This document shows positions 30,556 to 44,700 of a DNA stretch of 64,000 nt, in pieces. The notes under the pieces are model-generated. The model searched no databases. It was given only the letters and a program-made list of their open reading frames with translations, and was not told where the DNA came from. The stretch is from Nematostella vectensis (lineage: Eukaryota > Cnidaria > Anthozoa > Actiniaria > Edwardsiidae): positions 14,726,951 to 14,790,950 of the forward strand of contig NC_064041.1 in the NCBI RefSeq assembly GCF_932526225.1, given 5' to 3'. The first letter of the stretch is position 1. Every line of letters begins with the position of its first letter. The position numbers and the translations under genes are program-made.

Positions 30556-32796
30556 GGAATAGTGGCCGATGGGGGCCTCGGTCAAATATTCTGTGGAAAA
30601 CTGCAGATGGTACACGGTTTTCCAGAATTACTGGCATCCCCGTTGAAAGTGGACTACCTCTTAATTAAGCAATTCTACATTTTCCGGAAATTTTCCAGTG
30701 GGAGGGATCTGTACTATTTACAAAATAACCATAAGTACCGGAATTTCCAATTAAATGGTAAACAACTTTGGTGTTCTTTTTATATTTAAACCAAGCAAGA
30801 ATCCCTTGAAGGTCTCACTCTATATTTTTTATTCATCAGAAGGGAGGGGGGCTTGATACATAGAGGGGGCTTATTTGAACAGTGTGGTTCTTAAGAGAGA
30901 CGGAGCTTATAAAGCTTTTTCGGCTCATGTAATTAATTAATCCGGTTTCTTAAACAACTCAGTGTTATTTATTTTTTTCTATTGTCATAACACCTGCAGG
31001 GTTTTTCAGACTAGGACTATTACCCATGATGCCACGCGTTTTTCGATACATGAACTATAACTGTCGAAAGTTCTTTGAAATAGATGTGTTACGTGTTTCT
31101 TGCTTGTTAGGATAGGTCATTCTCATTTGCCACATCGCTCATTGTTAGCATAGATTAGCCGGCAAACCTGAAAATAGCAAAACAGCGTTTTTATACGTTT
31201 TCAAAATGCTTGGAGCATTGCCATGTGAGATCCCTTGAATATAAACCATCACTCAAATACCGACCGGCTAAGCTATCGTAAGCTATTCGTGATAATAAGA
31301 TAACAGGAAGGATAACCTTTTTTTAAGTGACTCAACACTTAGCTGGACAGCTAATTTACAGGAATAGTCACTATAATAAACTACAAAATATTACAAAATT
31401 CGAATTAACTAGCTATATAAAAAAATATAAAAATATAAAAGAATTTTTTCTATACAATATCATTTCAATTGATTACTATTTACTGTAGGTATAAAGATTA
31501 TTTATATCAAAAACAATAGACAGACACGTCTACGTTACTTATTTGTTTCTTAAAAAGTTTGTAACTACGTATAGTCCTAAAATTATTAGGTAATTTATCC
31601 CATTTTCTGGCAGCTTCATACCTAAAAGGTTTGAGTCCATAACTAGTAGCTAGAATGAATTTTATTGTATCTAAAGTACCAAGTTTGTATGTATCGTCAA
31701 TTCAAATAGGGTACTGGTACAAAAGGATACTTTTACTCAAGTTAAATTTAATGCTGCGGTTTTCCTTTCAATTGTTAACTTTGCCTGTCAGCCAATAGGG
31801 GCTCTTCCAAGTTTTATCAATTCGAGGCTGAAAAAAAAACAGCCCTTGGCACAGTCTAGCAGCAGTCATCTCGCTCCGCGCACAAGGGCGCCTGATTTTG
31901 TCCGCGCTAATCGCTCAGACTCAACAAAAATGGACTATGCAGGAACTTTTGGTGTTTACTGTTAACGCTTGGAGGTGCTGTTGTTGGTAAGAGAACCGTC
32001 AAACAGTAGAGATAAGAAGTCGTACTGGAAAAGATCGAGGAATAGCTGGGATATCGCAAGTTAAGACGTAAGTAAATCATCACAGCTTAATCATTAGAAT
32101 GAAATCAATTCGAAATTGTTGTGTAACACAGGGCATCAGATTATCTCAGGCTAATCCCTCATAACACCACCAAAACGCAATTGAAACTGCAATTATCTCC
32201 ATGTCTGGTCGTGAACTCCATGTTTTTCATGCAATCGTATACTGACATATTTGGGAGGTGGCATCCCTGGGAGATTTGCGAACTTTGGCGAAACACTCTC
32301 CAAATGTTGACATTTGAATTGTTATTCGTGAGACAAGTGCGTCGGTACGATACCAAACACTATCTGTCAGATAAAACGCAGGTATCAAAATGCGATAGCG
32401 CATGGGATCTGCATTACAAAAAAACAATACATGTTGGATTTGAAATGGCCAATAAAAGCTCCCAAATATTTTCTATCTGTAATTACGTCTTTACTGGAAC
32501 TGTGTGACAACAAGAGCATTTCTTAGCGTATCCCAAGTGTTTTTCGGAGATATTTACATAGAATTTTCGATAACGGGTGGCACCGTTAATGTTTAATGAC
32601 GGTATAGTACATGCCACGATTTCCTCGTAGCGTCTGGATTTCTCTTATGCTCAACAACTAAGTTCCCAAGACATTTGCAAACACAACGCGAAACTAATGA
32701 TCCAGAGCTGTAAAAGAAAAGGAGATTTTTTGGCCAATCGTCTGACTAAAGCTTCTAAGATGAACTTGCGTTAAAGATATTTGTAAAGTTATTAGC
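30556..32796. other. Intergenic / possible 5' UTR of the giant coiled-coil gene
   Basis: Mostly AT-rich. A GC-richer segment at about 31860-31990 ends GCTGTTGTTG|GTAAGAG, a good donor, and could be a non-coding first exon of the downstream gene. No long conserved frame is seen. Confidence 0.4.
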
Positions 32797-35700
32797 ATGG
32801 AGAAAGAACTTGAGGAATTGCGTAAAGAAAAGGATGATATTGTTTTAGGTTTCATAAAGGAGAAGGAAATCATAGAATCGTTGCACCAGGAGGAGATCAA
32901 CACATTGTATAAACGCTTTGAGAAAGAGAAAATTGCTATACGCGATGAGTTTAAAAAACGGGATTCGCACTCTAGGCAGCAACAGGTTCCCGAAGAACGT
33001 TTACGGGATGTCAACGAGACGCAAAAAAGACAACTTGAGGATAGTGTTTTATCGCTGAAGGAAGAATTACAAAACGAGAGAGCAAAGTGCGACGATTTTA
33101 AAACGACTATTGCAAAAAAAAGTTTAGAAATCGATAGGTTAGATCACGAAAACGATATTCTACGATCAATGTGTGAGATGGAATCCCCGCAAGAAAGAAT
33201 TCTTAATTTGGAAATTGAGAATAAAAAATTAGAAAAAGAACTTAATGACACTAAGAACGAAAGTGAATTGGAATTTGCGCGAATGAAAGATGAACACGAT
33301 TTTGAGAAAACTGAGATCGAAAGAAAACACACACGCGATAAGGCAGAACTTGTAACTAATCTTGCCAAGCAAGCAAACGTCTTGAACAATCAAACAGAAA
33401 ACTCTGGCACATTGACCGAGCAGGAACACCTGGAAGAACTGCAAAACCGAATAGAAATTGTTGAAAACTTGTGGAGGGATAGAAATGAGCATGAAAAGAA
33501 ACGTTTACGGGAACATTTCAAGTCTGAGTTGAACGATCTTCGTGAAAAAACTCGCGAAGAACTCAAGGAGAGAATAGAAGAAAAAGATACTTTGATAAAG
33601 AGCCTAGAGCAAATCATCGATGAGCTGTCTGAAGCTTTAAAACTGGAAAGGTTTGCTCTTGCTAAAGTTTATAACCGTGAAATTTCTCTTCTTGCAGCGA
33701 GAGCGGACACACCAAGTAAGGAAGACATCGAGGTAGCTCTTATTGACGAGGTCGCCAAGCTTAAAAACCAGCAGCAGGATGCTTTGAAGGAGATGGAGAA
33801 GAAAAACAAGAGAAAACTCCGTGAGCTACAGAAGGCGCAAAAGCCGTTGCAAGAACTCTTAGAACAGCATAAGAAAGACCTTGAACAACAAAGGTATGAA
33901 TATGAACAGCAAAAAGAAGATCTTGAAGCAAAACTTAGGAATGAGCAATTACAACTGCTCAAAAGTTTCGAATTTGAAAAACGTGATACTGAGAAGTTTT
34001 ACAAAAATCTCCTGGATAACCGGGAAGTCGAGTTCCAAAACGAGCTGAACCAGCTGAAAAATAATCACGAAAAAGAGATCTGTGACATAACAAAAGAAAA
34101 GGAAAGACTGAATGAGCAACTTATAGGGCTAAACAATAAAAATGTCGAGATTTTGGAAACATTAAAAGGGTTAGAAGAAGAGAATAAATCATTGAAATGT
34201 GAGATATCAAAGCTTGAGAACAGAAGTACAGAAGGCCAAACAACAAAGCATCCACATGAAGCTGGTAAAGGGAAAGGAGATGTGGAGAGGAAGTCTGTGC
34301 TGGAAGACATCCAGAGTGTCGAGGAGAGCTCCCTCGAGGCATGCCAACCATCCAATCAGGTAACCATGCCAGGGGCAAATGCCAACATTAACAAGCTTAA
34401 CTTCACTGATAGTAATGAGAACATAGGAGCGCAGCGTCGCGAGAAGGCGGGTGAACAAGAGGAGTCAAATCTCGAGGATTTGCAAGTAAGACTCCGTGAT
34501 AAGGATGAGGACATTAAGCAGCTTAGAGACGAACTCGAAAATGAGAAAACTAGCACACGAGATTGTCAGAAAAAGCTCCGTTCGCTTCAGGACTTTGTGA
34601 ATACACTTGGCTCTGCTGTGAATGATGATGGTGATCCTAATGATATCGTTGATCATGTCAAGACCTTTGTGCGTAGTGCCGACGGGGACCAGTGCTTGTC
34701 AAGGTATGTTCAGCCCACAGAAGACAACGATGCAGATGTTGTCCAACGTTTTGATAAGGAAGTCCATAAATTGGGAAATTTAATCGATGATGCACTATCT
34801 ACTAACAAGGAACAGCAAGACCTGAAAAAGATTCTACAAAGTGCAAAGAAAGACATCGCGAGGGCACATGAGCTGGTGCTCCTTGAGAACAACGAAATGT
34901 TCCAGAAAAATAAGAATGCTCTTCTGAAAGAGTTGTCCCTTGCAAAGAAAATAGAGCTTGAAAGCTACGAACATCTACAGGGGCAAAGTGAGGTTGGGAA
35001 TGACTCGGAGAAAGAGAATAGCAGCAGAACAGTGTATACAAGCGACGGTGACCACAAAGCCGACAAGGAAGACCAACCACGTTCTGAGACACCAAGCAGC
35101 CTGCATTCCAGTGTGAGTGATCCTGCTGAAGCCCTGAAGCAAGAAAATGGGGATCTCAAGCAAGCCTTGCAGGAATTACAGGACCGGTTTAGTAAAGATA
35201 TGCAAGAAATGCAAGAAAAGGCATACAACCAGCGCAAAGAAATTGTTATGTCAACGGAGGCGGAAGCAATTGAGTCTCTGCTGAGACAAAAAAGTTCGCT
35301 GGAGGATGCAATTAATACCGAACGGTTTTATCTAAGTCGCGTTTACTACAGCGAGATGAAAGATGAATTGGAAGAAATTCTTGCAAAAGAAAAAGATAAG
35401 ATGGAAAGAAAATTTCAGAAAGAAAAGATTGAAATTGTTTTGAAGCATAACAATGATTTGATGGATCTTCATAAGATGCTTGTTGAAAAAGATGATAACG
35501 AAGTCAAACTTATCCAAGAGAGGAACGCTATGGCTCGCAAAGTGCTAGCCGTACAAAGAGGGGCATCGCCCGCGGATGCACTGGATGAGGAAGAGAAAGC
35601 TAAGTTGGCGAGAGAAGCAGATGTAATGGAGTCTGTCCTTCCTCTGAAAAAGGAGATCGCTAGCTTGCAGCTCGAGCGGCAACGTGATAATGAGACAAAC

Positions 35701-38700
35701 ACAGACGTTCTTAGGAAAGCGATCGAGTTAATCAAAGAGCTGTTAGAGGAGAAAGAGGATGGGGGTAGATCAAGAGCACCTAGCAGCGTTAAAGAAGAGG
35801 ATTTCTTTTCAAGATCTGGGAGGTCTTCGAAGGCGTCTTTGAATGCATCGAGAGTAGGAGAGAAACATGATCCGACAAGTGTTGATGGAGAAACAGTTCC
35901 AACTTCCGGAAGATCTTCTCGGGCCTCCTTGGTGAATGATAGCATGGAAAGTGGTTTATTCGAACCTCAAGGTCCAGATAACTCAGACAGTGTATCCGCC
36001 GAAACCCCTGAAAACCAAGATAATGGCACTGTCCCAAATCAGCTTGATTCTTACAGCAAATTGAATACTCAAGAGATAAACAGCAAAGGAGACTTGGTCA
36101 GAGCTCTAGAATCCCTTATTGAAGGTGTTTTGCATGACAAAGAGGAGGATTTCGACTCTGACACTTCGTCTGGAGCCTTTTCTGATTTAGAGTCAGGTGT
36201 GTCAACCCCTGCACCAGAATTAATCGACGGAAGTGACTCCGGTGCAGAGTCAGCAGGAAGTGACGATTTGGCAATCAAGAAGTCAAAAGTGGACCTTGCG
36301 CTGAATTTAGAGAGGTTCGGTCTTGGAAGAGTATATTACAACGAGTACAAGGACAGCTTGAAAAGGGCCATGCGAAAGCTGGCTCGGGCAAAGGACACTA
36401 TCAAGAACCAAAAGAGCGGGTTCGAGAATGATTTGATTGATGGAGTCAGATATCTTGTTGACAAGATTTCATTTGAGAAAGTGAGTGTACTCTCTGAAAA
36501 TGCACACACCCAGACGACTCAAGAAGATATGAGCATTTTGGTTAAAAATGCAAAGGTCGATGGCGAAGTCGTAGGCAAAAATGATAAGGAAAGAGAGACG
36601 GAAATGCCTGATAACGGTCTTACTAATGCAGCTAAAGACGAGATAGAGACGGCAAAAGATACAGAGGAAAAAACAAAGAGTGCTACTTCTGATATTTCAA
36701 CGCAAATAAAAGACAAGAATGCGGAAGAGGATTACATAGGATCTAGTGGCGAAGATGCAGAAAATAGCGAGATAAGCGAAGATCTTGAGGAAGGAGAAAT
36801 CCCTGAGGTTGCCAAGCTTCACATTCCAGTTATATCTGGCAGAACCTCGCCTTGTATCTTTGACGTTTCTCTTGTGGAAAATGATGCAGAAGGCAGCGAA
36901 CGACGGAGATCGCTTAGACCAGATGACAAAAGCAACAAAGATGACGGGGAACGAAGAGGAAGCGTTAAAGAAAATGAGGCAAAAACTATTGACATGGAAA
37001 GTAGAGCAGATCAACCAGATGGATATCGTCCACCTGGGCCTGCCAATAAAGCCCATGAAGACCCAAAAGACTCCCAATGTTCCGGAGCTGTTGGTGATAC
37101 AGAATGCAGATCAGAGGAAGAAGAGAAGCACGGCTCCCGTCATCGAAAGGAGGACGCTGTACCAACGGTACAAGGTGTCGTGGAGGAGATTGTGTCGACA
37201 CAGCAACTGCATTGTTATGGAGCAGTCCCAGAACAGGAACAAGCAGTCAAGAAAGAAGTGCCAAATGACCATGATGACAGTATTAACGACGATAAGGAGA
37301 GAGTTGAATTGCAGTTATGTAAAGAAGAGGCAATGGACAATTCTCGAGAAGACGTAAATGACAAAGTTCAACAAGATGCCGACACTGCTGACGATGCAGA
37401 GATATCTTCATTGCACATAGCTGTTATTCCCGGAAGAACCTCCCCATGTTTATTTCAGAAAATAGATATTCCTGTTGACGAGGTCACTGAAGACGTAAAG
37501 GATGAGAAGTCTCCAGATCTAAGAAAAGAAGAAGAAATGAAAAACAACGAGAAATCATTGACAAGTATTGGAGATGATAGAGAAGATGGTGGTGATGAAG
37601 CAGATGTTACTACATCAAGAAATCAAGAAGAAAGTGCGGTAGATAGTATTAGTTCTAAAGAAGCTAACGAGAAGATAAAACAAGACAGCAGAAAGACAGG
37701 TGATGGTTCGAAAGAAGAACTTGATAGAGACGCCAAACAAGAAAGCAAAATACCCGAAGAAAGAAATAAGAATGAAATGAAGAGTGCCGGAGAAGACCAT
37801 GAAATGAAGGAAAGTGACGTTGTGAAAGAGAGTAACAGCCAGGATGCTGGAATAAAGAAAAGCGAGAATGTGAAATTTAATGAAAGCGAGGCTGACGAAG
37901 TAAAGGAAGGTGAAGATGTTAAAGTCAACGCACGCGAAGATGCGGAATTTAACGAGAGTAACGCCATTGATGTAAAAGGGGAAAATGATAGTGATGCGAG
38001 AGATAAGCCGAGACGCGATCAGGTAAACGAAATTGGGGTGATTGAGGATGATAAATCCCTAATGAAACCTTCAGCGTCGATGGAATCTAGACAAAGCCCT
38101 TTGAGCAAGGAAGGAGAAGACGTAACTAGTGATCAAGACAGGGGCCAGCCCATTAGCGTATCAACGGAGAAGTACGGCTCTCAAGGTGGAGACCATACAT
38201 ATCAGGAATTACTTGGCAATGCGGAAGGGAAGTCTGAATATCCAGTCAAAGACAAATCCCAAATAGATGGCAAAGACGACGAAACTCCAATTGAGAAAGA
38301 TGGTGATTCCATATCTCAGTCTGAAAACGACTTGGAGCCACATGAACATGGCAAGAGCGTGGAGGAACTGACAAAAGAAAATAAAGAGTTGAACAAAAAA
38401 TATGACATCTTACGCTCCCTAGTTGGAAAATGGTTTGTTGACGAAATACCAGAACTGAAAAAAGTCTCCATGGAGAAAGCAAACCAGGATGAGGAAGGTA
38501 AAATAAGCGAAGAGGAGTTAAATGAACTCAATAAATCTAAGGACCGCCTAACGGAGGCGATTGGAGATATCGAAAATAAGATTAGTGGACTTAAACTTCT
38601 AAGTGATTTTAATAAGAAAGATGCCGATATGCAGCTGGTTGAGAAAGAGCTTCAGAAATTGAAAGAGCTAGAGGAGGTGGAGGGTATCCTTAAAAAAGAT

Positions 38701-41700
38701 GACGAAATACGTCTCTATGCACACTTGGTGGATGAAAAGGCGAAAGTGGGCGATAAACGCGAGGAATTGAAACGAGATGTCGAAGAACAACTGAGTAAAC
38801 TAGCAAGCGATGACAACCAGTTAGTGGCATTGCTCGCAAGGCAGGACGAGCTAGAGGAGAAGATGGCTGAAGATGCTAGACTGCTGGCGCGAAAATCCGA
38901 TGAATTTGACGCAATCCAAGCAAGATCAGAGGAAAAGGAACGGCTTGAAAGAGAGGCAGAGACATTGAAAAAGCAGAAAGAGGCGCTGGAAGTGATAAGC
39001 AAAGGAGAATGTAGTTCGTCGTCTGATGGAATGGTAGAAGCAGAACCCGACAATGCAAATAAGGCTTTCGATAATAAAGCTGAGGAGAGGAGAAGTATTC
39101 CAGTTGATACCCGAGTTGATAAAGAGCTAACAATGTCTCTAGATCCTTATCAATATAACCCGGAGGTTTCGCGTCTCTTAAAAAGGAGAGAGAAACTGGA
39201 CGAAGAGCGTCGTGAGGTTGGTGATAAGATCAAGAGAGCTCAAGACTACGAGAAGCGCTATGAAAATACTCTTAAGGATCATTCACGCCGGTTAAAACCA
39301 TTCCTTAGAAGGCTGGAGAAACTAGAAAAGAGACTACCAGAAAAAGACAATGTGGCCTCATTGGGAGAACTTATCTCCAGTTTGGGAGAGATAGATAACA
39401 AAATTAAAGAGAGATTAGAGATAGGGAGGCCAGACATCAATGATGATCAGGAGATTTCAGCCTCAGCTCTGACTGCAATAATACGTGGACTGCGAGATGA
39501 GGAGCAAGCGATCAATAAGGACCTCAAGCAATTGCAAGACGAAACAAAAGTTGAGGAAGCGTCACAGTCAAAACGCGTCGAAACAACTGTAAAGCCCATT
39601 GAAGAAGACATGAAGTCTCTACCAGACGAGTTGAAAGAAGCAATGGACCTTTCGTTGCGAAAGAAACAGCTTGAGAACTCTCACAAAGAATGTAATGATA
39701 GGTTAGAAGCAAAAGGGCAAGAGTTCCTTGATGCTGTCGAACTGCAGAGGAAAGGAAAACTTAGAGAAGACTCACTATCGGAGATAAGTAAGCTTGCGAA
39801 GAAGAAGGAAGCGCTTCTGAAAGACCTACAAGACGTGACAGCTTCCATAGTAGGTGATATTGATGCAAATGGGAATTCTAAAACAGATACCGAAATATTG
39901 GAGAAGAACGTTGAAAGAAAAGTAGAGATTGAAGATGATTTACAGAGAGTTCAAGATGAGATTGACGAGGGGCCATCTACTACTGCACGTGCGGTACTAG
40001 AGGCGTTTGAACAAGTAGTGACACAGAAAGAGGATATAGGATCGCTGACTGAAACGCTGCGGAACGCTAAGGTTGCCTTGACGGATAAAGCAGACGAAAA
40101 TCCCGCATTCTTTGCTGAACTTTCGCCTGATGTCATTGAACTTCTAGAGCTGAGCAACTACAGAAATGACGAACCAGAGACGGGTCAGTTATTACAGAAG
40201 ATAGAAGAAACATGTTCTCTCCAGTTCGAGGAAGACGCAAAAATTACACAACTTGCCACGGAATTATTGGATTTGAAAGGCCGGGGAAAAGACCCAACAA
40301 CGAAAGAAGATGATTTATGCGAGGCTTTAACAAAGTGGGGAGATCTAAAAGACAAGAGCTCTTGCTTGAATGAAGAAATGAACTCCAAAGAATCGAGGAG
40401 GCAGGTGTTGGATGAGAATAAAGAAAAATCCACGGGAAACGTGTGTCCGAAGTATGATCTAGACAGCTTGATGAGAAGAAAGGGTAAGATTCAGGATGAT
40501 GTAAGTGCTGCGGAGGACCTGTTTACCTTATTGGAGGAACAAGAGCGGCTGCAAGATATCGTGGATGACATCCAGGGAGGCGCGGATGAATACCTAAAGA
40601 TGCAGTTACAAGATGTTGAAAAGATCATCCGACAGAAGATTGCTAGGATGGACCAACTTAGAAAACAAATTGAAGAAAAGAGGAATGAAGTGTCGAAGCG
40701 ACAACAGCAGCAGCGGGCCTTAAAAGAGGAAACAGAGGAAATTCAAAATGACACTGCTAAAGTTCTTATCAAAACACAGGAGAATCTTGAAGAGATTGAA
40801 AAAGACCGGGCTCTGTTTCATGAAAAACAGTTGAATGAAGAACAAGAACTCATCGAGGAGATAAAAGAACTGAAAGGGTATTTAGAAGAGGATCTGTGGG
40901 AGCTGGATTCCTTAAGAGAAAAGATTGATAGTTTACACAATGGTGATAAAAACACCTCCGAGCAATTGCAAGAATTCGAGAAGGCGTTACGGACCAAGAA
41001 ATCTCTGCGTGATTACACGTTGGAAATAGATGCAAAACTCACAAGCTACGACTCTTCAGATCAGGATAGACTTACTAACGAACAAAAGGAGAAGCTTAAA
41101 ACAAAACAGCGCGCGATAGTAAAAGAATTGCAAGACATCCAAGACGAGAAGAAGAAATTTGGAATAGAGCTGGAAGACGAGGAGATTCAACAATCTTTGA
41201 GTAATCTATACGATCAGAAATCTATCCTTGAAGCAGAACGAAAGGATATTTTGGCCAAAATTCACGGGGCAAATGAATTTGCAAAGTTGGTGGATCAAAG
41301 GAAAGACGTTAAGCCTAGTGATCAAGAACAGAGATATTACAAACACGCGTTGGATAGAATGATGAGCGATGATACCACATTGATCAAACTCGCACAAGAA
41401 AATGAGATTCTTCGTCAAGCAGCACGTGATCAAAGGCAGCAGATGGAAGCTTTGTTGCAACGTCTGACGAAAGCATTGGGTGACGACCTGGCAAAGTGTA
41501 TTACCGCTGACAAGTGTACAACCGAGATTGGTCTTCCAGTGAGCGTGCTTGGCTCTGAGGGAAGGGAAACCGTTAAGGCAATGGTAAAAGATCTAACTGA
41601 CGAGAATGCAAAGCTTAGAAGCATTAATTGTTATCTGAACAGGGATCTGGATACCTTAGAGAGAAAAGTTGGTGAGGCTTTGACTCGGTCCATTCTTAAC

Positions 41701-44700
41701 CCTAAAATAAAAAAGAAGAATCAATTTCTTAGTGGAGTTAATGACGAAGAGAAGACTATTGAAGAGAAATTAGAAGAGAACTCCGATAAATTGAATACAA
41801 AGAGGTTTATCTTGGGGAATAATTTGGCTAATGCTCTTTTCGGAGGCGAAAACGTTATGGTTGATTCGATGGACATTATGGCACCGCAAGTCATGAAAAA
41901 TAATGATGAAACACTCGAAGAAGTCATCTTAGCATACGAAAAAGAACTTGACTTCTTGAACAGTCAAAACGAATTATTAAAAAATCTTGTTGGAGAAGAC
42001 CTGGTCGACGCCTTGATGAGATATGGATCGTCAGAGAGGAAAAAAGGCAATGGCACTTTGAGTGATGAGGATGCCAATGAGCGAAACTTGCTCTTACTAC
42101 AAGAAAAAGGGGATTCAAAAGGAACAACAAGAGATAGAGACAGACCTGAATCATCGTCTAAAAAAATGCCAGCCCAAGCTGTTTCAGACAAATCTTTAAC
42201 AGCCGAGTCTGCTCCAACGGTCATTGATAAAACTGTTAGCACTTGTAGTGCACCTGTAAAACGTCTTCAGGAAAGTGACCAAGAGGATAAAATTTCTATC
42301 GAGAAACCGGCGCATTCTTCGGCTGACAGTGAACCTGATGCTGAGTCAAAAGGCTCTTTGATTGATGAATCCCCTGAGATGGCTACATGCGATATTGCCG
42401 AGAGCTCTCCACAGCCATCAGCTTATGACAAGACGGATAAGAATTCAGCCCAAGAGCAACTACCCCTATTGACTACAAGTGGATTACCATATGCAGATAG
42501 TACAGAGGTTATGAGACCACTAAAGGCTCCAGATTTTATGGCTGAGTACGACAAGCAATTGGCCGATGTTGTTGCTGCGTATGAAAGGGATCTTGATATT
42601 CTAACCACAAGACTCGGGCCAAACCTGTGTGACGCAGTCTTTTCGATGGGCTGCAAAGATGACCCTGTAAAGAGAAAGGTCAAATCGAGTGATAAGGAGA
42701 AATTCAATAAAGAGAAAAGTGATCTTCAAAATTATATGCCTTTCAGACACCCTGTTGCTTTAGTTAATCAGGAAAATCCAAGCGAATCAATCCCTGCTGT
42801 AGCTGAATTGCTTAAGTCGGATGTCCCTTTGGAAGACCTAATTACATCTTACGAGACCAGGTTAAATGATCTTGAGAAAAAGCTTGGCCCAGGGCTTGTA
42901 AAAGCTTTGTCAAATAAACCACTTTCCACTCATGATAGTGAGGGAGTTAAAAGTTTACAAGAAGTCAATGATTTTGCTAGTGATGGCATTGAAGAAAATA
43001 ACTTGTTGGTCTCACCTGCGCAAAAGTATGATTCGTATGAAAAAGAGCACAAATGGATGATTCAACAGTTCTCTCAGCAAGATAACGACAAGTCTGAAAA
43101 TGACAAAGATAAGGTTGAAGAAAAATCAGGAGAAGATACTAATGAAGCTGAAGTCCAATCAGGAAAGGAAACAGATGAAGCTAAAGTCAAATCAGGAAAG
43201 GACACTGACCAGGCTGAAGTCAAATCAGGGAAGAAAACTGATGAAGTTAAAGTCAAATCAGGAAGGGAAACTGATGAAGCTAAAGGCAAATCAGAAAAAG
43301 CCAAAGATGAAATTGAAGTCAAATCAGGGAAGAAAACTGATGAAGCTAAAAACAAATCAGAAAAAGACACTGATGAAGCTGAATCACAACTGCAACCTGA
43401 ACTTGCCCCTGTGTATGAAAATGTCGAGAATCAATTGAAAAAAGATGGCTTTGGGGAGGGCGGTTATGCCCATGCGGTTACTTTGAAGTGCAGTACACCC
43501 GTCTCTAAGCTTAATAAGCCCGTCAAGTACTTAGGCGAAACCGGCCACCAGGACAGCAGTGTGTCGTCGGACGATGAACGATACTCGGATGGCTCCAACG
43601 AAACAGAGCAGGAAAAAAGATACATCGACTCCGAACACCCGTGCGGCCCGTATCTGATGGCTCCATGTGTCATGAGCGAGAAGGGAACATCGCTGGAAGA
43701 AGTCATTAAAGGTTATGAAAATGACCTTGAGATTCTGAAGACGCGTTTGGGACCAAACTTATGGAGTGTAGTGTTGTCTCAATGTCGAAAAGCGGACACT
43801 GGCGGCGTCAATGAGACAGTAGGAAAACTGAGCGTGGCAGGGGAAGATTTGCAAGAAGGATGCCTAGATGTAGACCAGTTGGAAAACAGTGACGATAGAA
43901 CGGCAACCAGCGATGGGGAAGATGCACTACTAGGACAGTTCAGTGAATTTGTGTTCTTTCCCTTAGAATATATGTTGAAGACGTATGCCACGGAGCGAAA
44001 AGAATTCAAGTCTAAACTCGGACATGATTTATTTGACTTAGTAATCAAAAAGGACGATGATGGTGTAAGACGGGCAACTATAGAGCAAGAGAAGATAGTT
44101 CAGTCGAAGCCAGGTTTAATGGACTCGGACAACAAGAAATTGATGAACGAAGATAAATATGAAAATATAGGGGAGGAACAGAAGGCAGATAGTACCAGTG
44201 CCAAGATGGCGATTGATGACGAAACAGGCGGTATCTCCGCTGTTATGGTCAAAATAGACCAGGACCAGGCAAGTGCAATTGTACAGGATTCACAGACGAA
44301 AGCCACCGACGGCCACGAGAACAAACCACACGATAGGGATTTAGGGTTCAATCAAGATAAAGAGGCTACTTTCACAGAGAGCAAACCTCCGGACAAAGCT
44401 TTGGGACGTAGACAATCTGATGCTGGCGGTAGTGCCAAGCGAATACAGCCTTCTGAATTAGGCTTGTCTGGCTTGCAATCATCACGCGTGATCTCAGCTA
44501 TGAAAGATCACGACATCACCCTTGCTGATGCCATTCAAGACTGTGAAAGAGAACTTAGCACTCTAAAGCGGAAACTGGGTTCTGGTCTGTCTGAAGTTCT
44601 GTTGAAATCAAGGTCTACTGAAGAACCGAGAGAGATAGGAATCGATAATTCAGAATCGAAAGACGCCCCACAGCTTTTTGAAGCTGCGTTAGGTGATGCA

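Noticed and set aside
36785-37357. 190-aa plus-strand frame overlapping the giant exon
   Set aside because: Alternate-frame shadow in low-complexity Lys/Glu coding sequence; no independent start context or family resemblance.
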